From positions 2,604,001-2,668,000 of the forward strand of contig CAWKKD010000005.1 in assembly GCA_963850195.1 (NCBI GenBank): a DNA stretch of 64,000 nt. Reading direction: 5' to 3'. The translations under genes and the position numbers were made by a program. The notes under the pieces were generated by a model. It saw only the letters and a list, made by a program, of their open reading frames with translations. It searched no databases and was not told the origin of the DNA. Origin of the DNA: Actinoallomurus sp963850195. Lineage in GTDB: Bacteria > Actinomycetota > Actinomycetes > Streptosporangiales > Streptosporangiaceae. Below, one piece after another: positions 25,709 through 33,722 of the stretch; positions within the stretch are counted from its first letter, which is position 1, and the number at the start of each line of letters is the position of its first letter.

Positions 25709-26949
25709 ACGAGACCTGCCTTCCGGAAAGCTTCGAGGGAGGGGGCGATGTTCGCGGACGGCCGTGCCACCGGGGCCACGGCGTCGAGCGTCTTCAGGCC
25801 GTCACCGGAGTTGATGAAGACGGTCTCGGCCTCCGGGTCGAGCGCGCCGGAGTCCAGCAGAACGCGCAGGGCGCCGAGCGTCACGCCGCCCGCCGTCTCA
25901 CCGAAGATGCCCTCCGTACGCGCGAGCAGCCCGATCGCGTCGACCACCTGTTCGTCGGAGACGTCCTCGATGGCGCCGCCCGTACGACGCACGGCGTCCA
26001 GGACGTACGGGCCGTCGGCCGGGTTGCCGATCGCCAGGGACTTGGCGATGGTGCTGGGCTTGACCGGCCGGATGACGTCGTGGCCGTCCTTGAACGCCTT
26101 GGCCACCGGCGAGCACCCGGTCGCCTGGGCGCCGAACACCTTGTACGGCGTGTCCTCCACGAGCCCCAGCTTGATGAGCTCCTGGAACGCCTTGTCGATC
26201 TTGGTCAGCTGCGAACCGGAGGCGATCGGGACGACGATCTGCGCGGGCAGCCGCCAGCCGAGTTGCTCGGCGATCTCGTAGCCGATGGTCTTGGAGCCCT
26301 CGGCGTAGTAGGGCCGGACGTTGACGTTGACGAACGCCCAGTCCTCCTGCTCGCCCGCGATCTCGGACGCGAGGCGGTTGACGTCGTCGTAGTTGCCGTC
26401 GACGGTCACGAAGGTCCCGCCGTACACGGCGGTCGTGACGATCTTCTGCTGCTCGAGGTCGGACGGGACGAAGACCGCGCTGCGGATGCCCGCGCGCGCC
26501 GCCGCGGCGGCCACGGCGTTCGCCAGATTGCCGGTGGACGGGCAGGCGAGCACCTTGAAGCCGAGCTCGCGCGCCGCGGCGAGCGCCACGGCCACGACCC
26601 GGTCCTTGAACGAGTGCGTCGGGTTGCCGCTGTCGTCCTTGACCCACAGGGCCCGCATCCCGAGCGACTCGGCGAGGTTGTCGGCGCGTACGAGGCGCGT
26701 GAAGCCGGGCTCGGTGTTCGGCGTATCGATGACGTCAGAAGGCACCGGGAGCAGGTCGCGGTAGCGCCAGATGTTGCGAGGGCCGGACTCGATGCGTTCC
26801 CGGGTCACGGCCGAGTAGTCGTAGGCCACCTCAAGGGGGCCGAAACACAGCTCACAGGCGTAGCGGGGGCCGAGATCGTAGGTCTCACCGCACTCGCGGC
26901 AGGTGAGGGCCGTGGCGGGACCCAGGTTTCGGACGGCTGTCTGTGACAT
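25705..26949 (-). CDS. thrC: threonine synthase-like PLP enzyme; candidate O-phosphohomoserine-dependent homocysteine synthase
   Basis: A 414-aa fold type II PLP enzyme. It has an N-terminal zinc ribbon (CREC 17-20, CELC 32-35), PLP Lys115 in HSFKDR, the phosphate loop STGNLANA and a late INSGDGLKT motif. By family it is threonine synthase, which converts O-phosphohomoserine to threonine. Two context facts point elsewhere: a SAM-I riboswitch directly upstream, which marks methionine genes, and a coupled CysO-like sulfur carrier. The enzyme may instead add thiocarboxylate sulfur to O-phosphohomoserine to give homocysteine. I recall a Streptomyces report of such an enzyme (MetM with MetO) but could not check it. 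AGAGAGG lies 9 bases before ATG 26949. Confidence 0.85.
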   Translation of the reverse strand: MSQTAVRNLGPATALTCRECGETYDLGPRYACELCFGPLEVAYDYSAVTRERIESGPRNIWRYRDLLPVPSDVIDTPNTEPGFTRLVRADNLAESLGMRALWVKDDSGNPTHSFKDRVVAVALAAARELGFKVLACPSTGNLANAVAAAAARAGIRSAVFVPSDLEQQKIVTTAVYGGTFVTVDGNYDDVNRLASEIAGEQEDWAFVNVNVRPYYAEGSKTIGYEIAEQLGWRLPAQIVVPIASGSQLTKIDKAFQELIKLGLVEDTPYKVFGAQATGCSPVAKAFKDGHDVIRPVKPSTIAKSLAIGNPADGPYVLDAVRRTGGAIEDVSDEQVVDAIGLLARTEGIFGETAGGVTLGALRVLLDSGALDPEAETVFINSGDGLKTLDAVAPVARPSANIAPSLEAFRKAGLV

Positions 26950-26966
26950 GAAGCGAGGCCTCTCTC

Positions 26967-27135
26967 CTCATCTTTCCCGTGCCACCTTGGTCACGAGCCG
27001 GAGTTGGCACCTGTCCCGGGCGGCCTCGCTGTCAGATCGCGAAGTGTGGCGTGTCCGATGCACGCTGTTGGACCGCATAGTCCGGGAGGGTTGCCGGGGC
27101 TTCAACGGGCCGGTCCCTCCACCCCTCTGGATGAG
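26967..27135 (-). promoter_or_regulatory. SAM-I riboswitch (S-box)
   Basis: Reading the minus strand, P1 5' CTCATC (27135-27130) is followed by CAGAGGGGTGGAGGGACC, GGCCCGTTGAAGCCCC and GGCAACCCTCC, the core S-box sequence. After a long P3 insertion come GGTGCCAACTCC and GGGAAAGATGAG, whose GATGAG (26972-26967) closes P1. The aptamer is about 170 nt, longer than typical because P3 is extended. The Shine-Dalgarno AGAGAGG lies immediately 3' of P1, 9 bases before the thrC-like ATG. Control of translation initiation is therefore more likely than a terminator switch; no T-run is present. Confidence 0.9.
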
Positions 27136-27301
27136 CGTTATGAAGTTGTATTCATAACTGTATACGTGACTGACCGGTTCCCCGCCAAGGCGGTCTCAGC
27201 GTGCGAGACGTCTGGCGGATGACCGGTGGCTTAATGGTCCGAAACTGCCACCGGCGGACCTTCCTCGATCTCCGTTCAGGGCGGGCGGTTACTCTCCCCC
27301 C

Positions 27302-28723
27302 ATGGCCGACACGCAGGTGCTCATCGCCTCCAATCGAGGTCCCGTCTCGTTCTCGCTGGACGAGGACGGGACCCTTTCGATGCGGCGGGGCGGCGGAGGA
27401 CTCGTGTCCGCCCTGGCCGGCCTGAGCGGTGACATCCTCTGGGTCTGCGCCGCGCTGTCGGACGCCGACCGCGCCGCCACCCGGCGTACGGCCGACGGCC
27501 GGCTCGACGTCAGCGGCCTCTCCACGGTGCGGATGCTGGACATCCCCGCGGGCACCTTCCACCGTGCCTACAACGCGGTGGCCAACTCGACGCTGTGGTT
27601 CGTGCACCACCTGCTGTACGACACCCCGAACCGCCCGCACTTCGACGCGCGCTCGCGGCGCGACTGGCAGTCCTATGAGGCCTACAACGCGGCGTTCGCC
27701 GACGCGCTGGCCCAGGACGCGGCGCCGAACGCCCGCGTCGCCGTGCAGGACTACCACCTCGCCCTGGCCCCGCGGATGCTGCGCGAGCGCCGGCCCGACG
27801 TACGGATCGTGCACTTCTCGCACACGCCGTGGGCGCCGCCGGAGTACTACCGGCTGCTGCCGGACGACATCGGGCGCGAGGTGCTCGAGGGCATCCTCGG
27901 CGCCGACCACGCCGGCTTCCACGCCGACCGCTGGGCCGAGACCTTCCTGGACTGCTGCGCGCAGATCCTGGGGGCCAAGGTCGACCGCGCCGCGCGTACG
28001 GTCGAGCACCGCGGCCACGTCACCAAGGTCGGCGTGCACGGCCTCGGCGTCGACGGCGAGTCGCTGCGGGCCCGTGCCGCCGAGCCCGACGTGATCGCCC
28101 GCATGGACGCGCTGCGCGAGCAGGTCGGCGACCGCAAGCTCATCGTGCGAATCGACCGCACCGAGCTGTCCAAGAACATCGTCCGCGGCCTCGCCGCCTA
28201 CCGCGAGATGCTCGGCAAGCACCCCGAGTGGCACGGCCGGGTCACCCACCTGGCGTTCGCCTACCCGTCGCGACACGACCTGCCGGAGTACCGCGAGTAC
28301 ACCGCGGCCGTGCAGCGCATCGCGGCCGAGATCTCCGATGAGTTCGGCAACGGCGCGTGGGAGCCACTGATCCTCCAGGTCAACGACGACTACCCGCGCT
28401 CGCTGGCGGCGTACGGGCTGGCGGACGTGCTGCTGGTCAACCCGATCCGCGACGGCATGAACCTCGTCGCCAAGGAGGGTCCGGTGCTGTCGCGGCGCGG
28501 CTGCGCGCTGGTGCTGTCGCGCGAGGCCGGCGCGGCCTCGGAGATGGGCGAGGACGCCCTCATGGTCAACCCCTACGACGTCTCGCAGACCGCGGAGGCG
28601 CTTCACCAGGCCCTGCTGATGCCCGCCGACGAGCGCACCGAGCGCAGCAAGCGCCTCGCCACCGCCGCGACCGCGCTGCCGCCGCAGCAGTGGCTCGCCG
28701 ACCAACTCGCCGCCCTGGACTGA
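27302..28723 (+). CDS. otsA: trehalose-6-phosphate synthase (GT20)
   Basis: A 473-aa retaining glycosyltransferase that joins UDP- or GDP-glucose to glucose-6-phosphate. The N-terminal loop SNRGPVSF, the VQDYHLALAPRMLRERRPD and HFSHTPWAPPEYYRLLP motifs, GFHADRW, a nucleotide-binding VRIDRTELSKNI, and NPIRDGMNLVAKE with VLSREAGAASEMG are all as in OtsA. Length is normal. otsB lies 3.8 kb downstream on the other strand, so the pathway is local but not an operon. The 5' region is shared with the divergent SAM riboswitch leader. Confidence 0.94.
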   Translation: MADTQVLIASNRGPVSFSLDEDGTLSMRRGGGGLVSALAGLSGDILWVCAALSDADRAATRRTADGRLDVSGLSTVRMLDIPAGTFHRAYNAVANSTLWFVHHLLYDTPNRPHFDARSRRDWQSYEAYNAAFADALAQDAAPNARVAVQDYHLALAPRMLRERRPDVRIVHFSHTPWAPPEYYRLLPDDIGREVLEGILGADHAGFHADRWAETFLDCCAQILGAKVDRAARTVEHRGHVTKVGVHGLGVDGESLRARAAEPDVIARMDALREQVGDRKLIVRIDRTELSKNIVRGLAAYREMLGKHPEWHGRVTHLAFAYPSRHDLPEYREYTAAVQRIAAEISDEFGNGAWEPLILQVNDDYPRSLAAYGLADVLLVNPIRDGMNLVAKEGPVLSRRGCALVLSREAGAASEMGEDALMVNPYDVSQTAEALHQALLMPADERTERSKRLATAATALPPQQWLADQLAALD

Positions 28724-28726
28724 CGC

Positions 28727-28966
28727 TCAGGCGTACGCGCGCGCCGCCACCTCCGACGGCTCGTCGCGTCGGCGCAGCCGGTCCAGCATCTCGCGCTTGC
28801 GCGAGGCCAGCCGCCGGTGTGCGGCGACCCGCAGGTAGTGCGCGTACGCGCCGAACTCCGCGCCGCCGCCGCCGTCCACCTCGTAGCCCTGCTCACGCAG
28901 GCGGCCGGCCGCCACCGCCTCGCACAGGCCGATCTCCTCGGCCACTCCACGCGTCAGATCGATCAC
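28727..28966 (-). CDS. small hypothetical protein
   Basis: A 79-aa hydrophilic, helix-prone protein beginning at GTG 28966 (VIDLTRGVAEEIGLCEAVAAGRLREQGYEVDGGGGAEFG) and rich in Arg in its second half. It is same-stranded with the sigma factor (63 bases downstream of it), and its stop lies 3 bases from that of otsA. No family recognised. The codon pattern and neat packing between genes support it, but not strongly. Confidence 0.5.
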   Translation of the reverse strand: MIDLTRGVAEEIGLCEAVAAGRLREQGYEVDGGGGAEFGAYAHYLRVAAHRRLASRKREMLDRLRRRDEPSEVAARAYA

Positions 28967-29029
28967 CGTACGTACCCAGGTGCGGGCAGGGTTCGACCAC
29001 GTGTGTCGGTCGGGTGTTCGCTCAGGCGA

Positions 29030-29581
29030 TCAGTTGTAGCCGTCGCCCAGCGACTGGCGAACCTGCTTGCGCGCCTCGTGGATGCGGGACTTGACCGTGC
29101 CCAGCGGCAGGCCGAGCTGCGTCGCGATCTCGCTGTACTCCAGCTGCGACACGTCGCGCAGCACGAGCGCCTCGATGAGGTCCGGCTTGCGGCGCTCGAG
29201 GTCCTCCATGGCGTCGAGGATGTCGACGCGCGAACCCGCGATCACGCTGGTACGCCGCGGATCGGGCCGCTGGTGGGGAAGCTCGCCGGCCTGCTCGACC
29301 GAGCGGCGCTTCAGCGATCGGTACGTCGAGCGCGCGGAGTTGGCGACCACCACGTGCAGCCACGTGCTGAACCGCGAGCGGCCCTCGAACCGGCCGATGT
29401 TCTTGGCGACCTGCATCAGCGCGTCCTGGCACGCCTCCTCGGCGTCCTGCCGGCACGGCAGGAACCGCGAACAGTGGCGCAGCACGTCAGGCTCGATCTT
29501 TCTCAGCAGGTCGTTCAGCGCCGCGCGGTCCCCCTTGGCGGCCAGTTGTGCCAGTTCCTCGGTCCGCTCGTCGTACGCCAT
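29030..29581 (-). CDS. RNA polymerase sigma factor, sigma-70 family (ECF type)
   Basis: A 183-aa two-region sigma factor. Region 2 spans about 20-90 (DLLRKIEPDVLRHCSRFLPCRQDAEEACQDALMQVAKNIGRFEGRSRFSTWLHVVVANSARSTYRSLKRR). Region 4 spans about 125-175 (EALVLRDVSQLEYSEIATQLGLPLGTVKSRIHEARKQVRQSL) with the HTH. It is divergent from a membrane Ser/Thr kinase gene with 54 bases between starts. There is no anti-sigma gene nearby, so kinase-linked control is worth considering. Confidence 0.93.
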   Translation of the reverse strand: MAYDERTEELAQLAAKGDRAALNDLLRKIEPDVLRHCSRFLPCRQDAEEACQDALMQVAKNIGRFEGRSRFSTWLHVVVANSARSTYRSLKRRSVEQAGELPHQRPDPRRTSVIAGSRVDILDAMEDLERRKPDLIEALVLRDVSQLEYSEIATQLGLPLGTVKSRIHEARKQVRQSLGDGYN

Positions 29582-29635
29582 GACCCGCCCTCGCCCTCAC
29601 CATCGCCCCGTATTGGGCATGATACGGGGGTGTCC

Positions 29636-31360
29636 ATGCCTTCGACTGTCGGCCGTTACCGAATCGATCGCGTTCTCGGGTCCGGAGCATTCGCCTCCGT
29701 GTGGCTCGCCCATGACGAGGTGCTCGATGCCCAGGTCGCGGTGAAAGTCCTGGCCGGCGGGCTCCTTGATGACCTCGACGTACGCAACCGCTTCCTGGAG
29801 GAAGCCAAGATCCTGCGCCGGGCCGATTCCGAACGGCTCGTGCGCGTCCACGACATCGGCGAGCTCGACGACGGGCGTCCCTACTTCGTGATGTCCTACG
29901 CCGACCTGGGGACGCTCTCCGACCGGATGAAAAAACGCGACCTGCCGGTCGCCGAGGCGTTGCGGCTGGCCACCGAGGTCGCCCACGGCGTCGAGGTCAT
30001 CAACAGGCTGGGGGTCATCCACCGCGACCTCAAGCCGTCCAACGTCCTCTTCCAGTCCACGACCGACGGCGGCGAGCGCCTGCTCATCGCCGACCTCGGC
30101 CTGGCCAAGGCCCTCGCGCACGCTTCCGGCGCGTTCACGCTGCCCGTCGGCACGCCCGGCTACATGTCGCCCGAGCAGGCGAGATTCGGCGGTGGCCTCG
30201 ACGTACGCGCGGACGTGTACGGTCTGGGCGCGCTGACCTACCACCTCGTGAGCGGACGCCCGCCGAGCACCGCGCCGGTGATCAAACGCCCGAGCGAGGT
30301 ACGGCGCGGGGTCCCGAAGGCCGTCGACGCGATCGTGATGCGGGCGCTGGAGTCGGACCGCGAGCTGCGGTGGCCGACGGCGGAGGCGTTCGCCGACGCC
30401 CTGCGGGAGCCGCTCGCGGCGGCGCTCGATGACGACGCGACCGCGCCGGACGAGGCGCCGCGCAGCGACCCGTCGCCGACCGAGACGATGCTCGACTCGG
30501 ACTACCTGGCCGCGCTCGGCGCCGAAGCCCTGCGCTCCTCCGAGGACGCGACCTCGCGCGACGACGACCGTACGGTGCGCGACTCGGCCCCGAGCGCCAG
30601 GCCCGGGGACACGACCGTCCGCGTTCCGACACCGCCGGAGGACGTGGCCGCCCCGGAGGACCCCACCATCCGCCACCCGCACCTGGCCGACCAGGCCGCC
30701 GACACCACGCTCGTCGACTTCCGCATCGACCAGCCGCGCGACCGTACCGAGCTGCGCCCGGCCGACGTACGGCCGGAGCCGGAGACGCCCAAGCCCGGTG
30801 GTCGCCGGATGCTGGTCGTCCTCGGGCTCGTCCTGGTGCTGGCGATCGGCGGCGGTGGCGCGTACGCCATCGCCAAGCTCACCGGCAAGCGGGCCGGCAA
30901 CGACGACGGCCTCGTCACGGTCACCGACACGACGGGACGCCTGAGCCTGCGCGTGCCGCCGGCCTGGAAGCTCCAGACCGCGCACACCTCCTGGCCCGTG
31001 ACCGTCGCCGACGGCGCGAAGGCACCGGCCATGCGCGCCACGCCCGACTACACCCAGTTCGTACGGGACGACGTGCCGACTCCGGGGGTCTTCGCCGGGC
31101 TCACCCACGACCAGAAGGTCACGCTGCCGCCGATCACGCTGGGCAGCCACCGTGCCCACTGCACGGCCGGGCCGTCGCGGACGTACCGTCATGGCTCACT
31201 GGAGGGCCAGGTCACGCCGTGGACCTGCGGAAAGATCACGATCGCCGAGGCGGGGCTGCGCGACAAGAGCGGGCAGTTCTCCCTGTGGGTGCGCATCAAG
31301 CAGGCCGGTGCGCCGGACCTCACCGACAAGATCTTGGACAGCATCAAGACCAAGGGATGA
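29636..31360 (+). CDS. membrane Ser/Thr protein kinase (Hanks type)
   Basis: A 574-aa kinase. The Gly-loop GSGAFASV (14-21), Lys37, catalytic HRDLKPSN (129-136), DLG (153-155, replacing DFG) and GTPGYMSPE are intact. Residues 262-390 are an acidic Pro/Thr-rich linker, followed by a membrane span at 392-413 (MLVVLGLVLVLAIGGGGAYAIA) and about 160 extracellular residues with one Cys pair (HCTAG, TWTC-type) but no PASTA repeats. The linker holds six D-x-T-hydrophobic motifs (DRTVRD, DTTVRV, DPTIRH and similar), which look like phospho-Thr/FHA docking sites. ATG 29636 is chosen over GTG 29630 because of GGGGG spacing. Confidence 0.93.
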   Translation: MPSTVGRYRIDRVLGSGAFASVWLAHDEVLDAQVAVKVLAGGLLDDLDVRNRFLEEAKILRRADSERLVRVHDIGELDDGRPYFVMSYADLGTLSDRMKKRDLPVAEALRLATEVAHGVEVINRLGVIHRDLKPSNVLFQSTTDGGERLLIADLGLAKALAHASGAFTLPVGTPGYMSPEQARFGGGLDVRADVYGLGALTYHLVSGRPPSTAPVIKRPSEVRRGVPKAVDAIVMRALESDRELRWPTAEAFADALREPLAAALDDDATAPDEAPRSDPSPTETMLDSDYLAALGAEALRSSEDATSRDDDRTVRDSAPSARPGDTTVRVPTPPEDVAAPEDPTIRHPHLADQAADTTLVDFRIDQPRDRTELRPADVRPEPETPKPGGRRMLVVLGLVLVLAIGGGGAYAIAKLTGKRAGNDDGLVTVTDTTGRLSLRVPPAWKLQTAHTSWPVTVADGAKAPAMRATPDYTQFVRDDVPTPGVFAGLTHDQKVTLPPITLGSHRAHCTAGPSRTYRHGSLEGQVTPWTCGKITIAEAGLRDKSGQFSLWVRIKQAGAPDLTDKILDSIKTKG

Positions 31361-31368
31361 TCTCGCGT

Positions 31369-31380
31369 ACGATATATCGT
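31369..31380. promoter_or_regulatory. candidate PadR operator (12-bp palindrome)
   Basis: ACGATATATCGT is a perfect palindrome, AT-rich against its surroundings, lying 20 bases before the padR start and just after the kinase stop. A self-regulating PadR site is the natural reading. Confidence 0.6.
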
Positions 31381-31400
31381 CAATACGTCGGGAGAATCCA

Positions 31401-31937
31401 ATGCGCAGACCGTCCATGCACAGCGAGGTACGCGCGGCGTTCGGCGGCTGGGGTCCGGGCTTCGGGCCCCGCGGCCGTGGCGGACGAGGTGGCCGCCGTA
31501 CGAAGCGCGGCAACGTACGCGCGGCGCTCCTCGCGCTGCTCGCCGAGCGGCCCATGCACGGCTACGAGATGATCCAGGAGCTGGAGAGCCGCACCGGCGG
31601 TCTGTGGCGGCCGAGCCCGGGGTCGGTGTACCCCACGCTTCAGCTGCTCGAGGATGAGGGCCTCATCGTGGGCGAGCAGTCATCGGGCAAGCGGCTGTTC
31701 TCGCTGACCGAGACCGGGCACACCGAGACCGGCGGCCAGCGGACCCAGCCGTGGGCGGAGATCACGGAGGACGCGGGCGAGGCCGCCACGCACGTCCACC
31801 AGGCGATGGGCCAGCTCATCATGGCGATCCGCCAGGTGATGCACGCCGGCAACGAGGAGCAGCGCGAGCGCGCGCTCGAGGTGATCAATGACGCGCGGCG
31901 GCGTCTCTACGGCATCCTCGCCGACGACGAGAAATGA
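31401..31937 (+). CDS. PadR family transcriptional regulator
   Basis: A 178-aa regulator. A Gly/Arg-rich leader (GWGPGFGPRGRGGRGGRRTKRG) precedes the winged helix NVRAALLALLAERPMHGYEMIQELESRTGGLWRPSPGSVYPTLQLLEDEGLI, which is diagnostic for PadR. A helical C-terminal domain follows (EAATHVHQAMGQLIMAIRQVM). GGGAG precedes ATG 31401. The target is probably itself, via the palindrome upstream; no transporter is adjacent. Confidence 0.93.
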   Translation: MRRPSMHSEVRAAFGGWGPGFGPRGRGGRGGRRTKRGNVRAALLALLAERPMHGYEMIQELESRTGGLWRPSPGSVYPTLQLLEDEGLIVGEQSSGKRLFSLTETGHTETGGQRTQPWAEITEDAGEAATHVHQAMGQLIMAIRQVMHAGNEEQRERALEVINDARRRLYGILADDEK

Positions 31938-31941
31938 GAAA

Positions 31942-31968
31942 GCGCCCGGCGGGAGGCCCGCCGGACGC
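31942..31968. terminator. bidirectional hairpin between padR and PH-like gene
   Basis: GCGCCCGGCGGG (31942-31953) and CCCGCCGGACGC (31957-31968) pair over 12 bp with one mismatch and a 3-base loop, between convergent stops. Confidence 0.7.
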
Positions 31969-31987
31969 GACATACCCCGTAATCCGG

Positions 31988-32404
31988 TCACACACCTGCC
32001 GGAACGCCGAACGCGCCCACGAGGGCGTCCAGCTCTTCGCGCCACATGCGGTGGACGTTCAGCCGCAGCGGCTTGGGAGCCGTCGGCACGTTGTACTTGA
32101 ACGAGCTCCACATCGTGTTGCGCTTGTAGTCCGTGATCTGGACGCTCTGCAGCGGCGCGGTGAACGCGATCTCCTTGGGCCGGTTGGAGATCCGGCTCAT
32201 CTTGAGGAAGACCACCTGCTGGCGGGTCACGGCGACGAAGTAGTAGTCGGTGAACAGCTGGCCCAGAAGGCCGAGCTGGTTCATGAGCCAGGGGCTGGGG
32301 CCGCTGATCGCGTACACCCCGCTCACGAGCTGGTCGCCAGGCTGCATCGCCTGCACGAGCATCTCGTTCGCTTGCTTCTTGATGGTGTCCTTACGCATGG
32401 CCAT
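31988..32404 (-). CDS. PH-like domain protein of unknown function
   Basis: A 138-aa soluble protein. Alternating hydrophobic strands (YYFVAVTRQQVVFLKM, PKEIAFTAPLQSVQITDYKRNTMWSSFKYNV, LRLNVHRMWREELDALVGAF) give the pattern of a bacterial PH-like fold. ATG 32404 (MAMRKDTIKKQ) is used because GAAAGG lies about 9 bases upstream. It sits between padR and otsB, transcribed with the otsB strand. No function can be assigned. Confidence 0.7.
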   Translation of the reverse strand: MAMRKDTIKKQANEMLVQAMQPGDQLVSGVYAISGPSPWLMNQLGLLGQLFTDYYFVAVTRQQVVFLKMSRISNRPKEIAFTAPLQSVQITDYKRNTMWSSFKYNVPTAPKPLRLNVHRMWREELDALVGAFGVPAGV

Positions 32405-32482
32405 GGGACGAACCTTTCGCATGGGACGCGACGGAACCCCCGATTCCACCGCTAAATGGGCTTAGCGCCCGAAGAATATCGG

Positions 32483-33289
32483 TTATCCCAATTGTTCGGT
32501 GAGGGATTCGACCAGGTCGACGACGCCTTCCGGCCCGTCGACGATCAGATCCGCGCGTTCGGCCAACGCGGTCACCTCGTCGGAGGAGCTACATACCTTT
32601 ACGCCCGGTTTGCCCTCTTTTCGGAGGGCTTCGAGCGCGTCATACGCGGCCAGATCGCCAAGATCATCGCCAGCGTAGAGGATCGCCGCGGCATCACGCT
32701 CGGCTACGAGGGCGCGCAGCGACGCCCCCTTGTCCATTCCCGGCGGGCGGAGCTCCAGGACGAGCCGTCCGGGCTCCACCACGAGGCCGGTCCGCTCGGC
32801 CAGCGCGGCGATGATGCTCCGCAGGCGCTCGAGGACGACCTCGGGCTCGGCGGCGCGCCGGGTGTGCACCGCGAGCGCGTGCCCCTTGTCCTCCACCGCG
32901 ACGCCGTCGGGAGCCATCTCAACGATCTTGGCGAGCTTCACTCGCGCCTCGCCGACGCCGGGCGGCGGCTCGGGTGCGGTCAGCGTGCCGCCCTCCCACC
33001 GCTCCCGGCCGTAGTGGCCGAGCACGACCAGCCCGTCGACGCCCGCGAACCCGCCGTACTCCACCGCGACCGCGGCGGGGCGCCCGGTGATGACGGCGAC
33101 CGTGCCGACCCGCGCGGCGAGGCGGCCGAGCGCGGCCGCGGCCCTGGGATGGGCACGCGCGCGCCCGGGGTCATCGACGATGGGCGCGAGGGTGCCGTCG
33201 AAGTCGAAGCCGACGAGCGCCGCCTTGGGCCGTGCCCTGATGGCGGACAGTCCTTCGGCACCGGCCGGCGTAGAGGATTCGACGTTCAT
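32483..33289 (-). CDS. otsB: trehalose-6-phosphate phosphatase
   Basis: A 268-aa HAD phosphatase releasing trehalose from trehalose-6-phosphate. Motif I is GFDFDGTLAPI, motif II VITGRP, a Lys-containing motif III region is PPGMDKGASLRALV and motif IV is YAGDDLGDLAAYDAL. The cap domain lies between them (LVVLGHYGRERWEGG). It completes the OtsAB pathway with otsA at 27302. It is 33 bases upstream of nothing recognisable on its own strand; the DUF3263 gene precedes it. Confidence 0.93.
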   Translation of the reverse strand: MNVESSTPAGAEGLSAIRARPKAALVGFDFDGTLAPIVDDPGRARAHPRAAAALGRLAARVGTVAVITGRPAAVAVEYGGFAGVDGLVVLGHYGRERWEGGTLTAPEPPPGVGEARVKLAKIVEMAPDGVAVEDKGHALAVHTRRAAEPEVVLERLRSIIAALAERTGLVVEPGRLVLELRPPGMDKGASLRALVAERDAAAILYAGDDLGDLAAYDALEALRKEGKPGVKVCSSSDEVTALAERADLIVDGPEGVVDLVESLTEQLG

Positions 33290-33322
33290 GGGCCGCCCAG
33301 CCTAGTCGTCCGACCTGGTCGA

Positions 33323-33622
33323 TCAGGTGTGAATGCCGAGCCTGCGGGCCGCGCGCTGGCGCTGCCGCTGGGCGCGCTGGCGACGCAGCCGCTTCACGAG
33401 CATGGGGTCGTGCTCGAGGGCCTCGTGCCGGTCGATCAGCTGATTGAGGAGCTGGTAGTAGCGGGTCGACGACATGTCGAACAATTCGCGGATCGCCTGC
33501 TCCTTGGCACCCGCGTACTTCCACCACTGCCGTTCGAAGGAAAGGATTTCCAAGTCGCGTTCGGCCAGCCGGCCGTCGCCGTCCTTGTCAGGGCCATCGC
33601 CCCGGTCGTCCGCCGGTTGCAT
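33323..33622 (-). CDS. DUF3263 family protein
   Basis: A 99-aa small helical protein: RLAERDLEILSFERQWWKYAGAKEQAIRELFDMSSTRYYQLLNQLIDRHEALEHDPMLVKRLRRQRAQRQRQ. This DUF3263 core resembles a helix-turn-helix with STRYYQLLN as recognition helix, and a very basic tail follows. ATG 33622 is chosen because AGAGGGGACCTG sits directly upstream; a longer frame to 33733 lacks any ribosome site. It could bind DNA, an inference. It is 34 bases upstream of otsB and probably co-transcribed. Confidence 0.85.
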   Translation of the reverse strand: MQPADDRGDGPDKDGDGRLAERDLEILSFERQWWKYAGAKEQAIRELFDMSSTRYYQLLNQLIDRHEALEHDPMLVKRLRRQRAQRQRQRAARRLGIHT

Positions 33623-33722
33623 CAGGTCCCCTCTGTACGGGGTTCGGGGGGCTGTCATGCTACGCGTGATCCCCGACATGTTCGCGGTGTTCTCGCGGAT
33701 GCCCGGCGTCGTAGGCTGAAAC

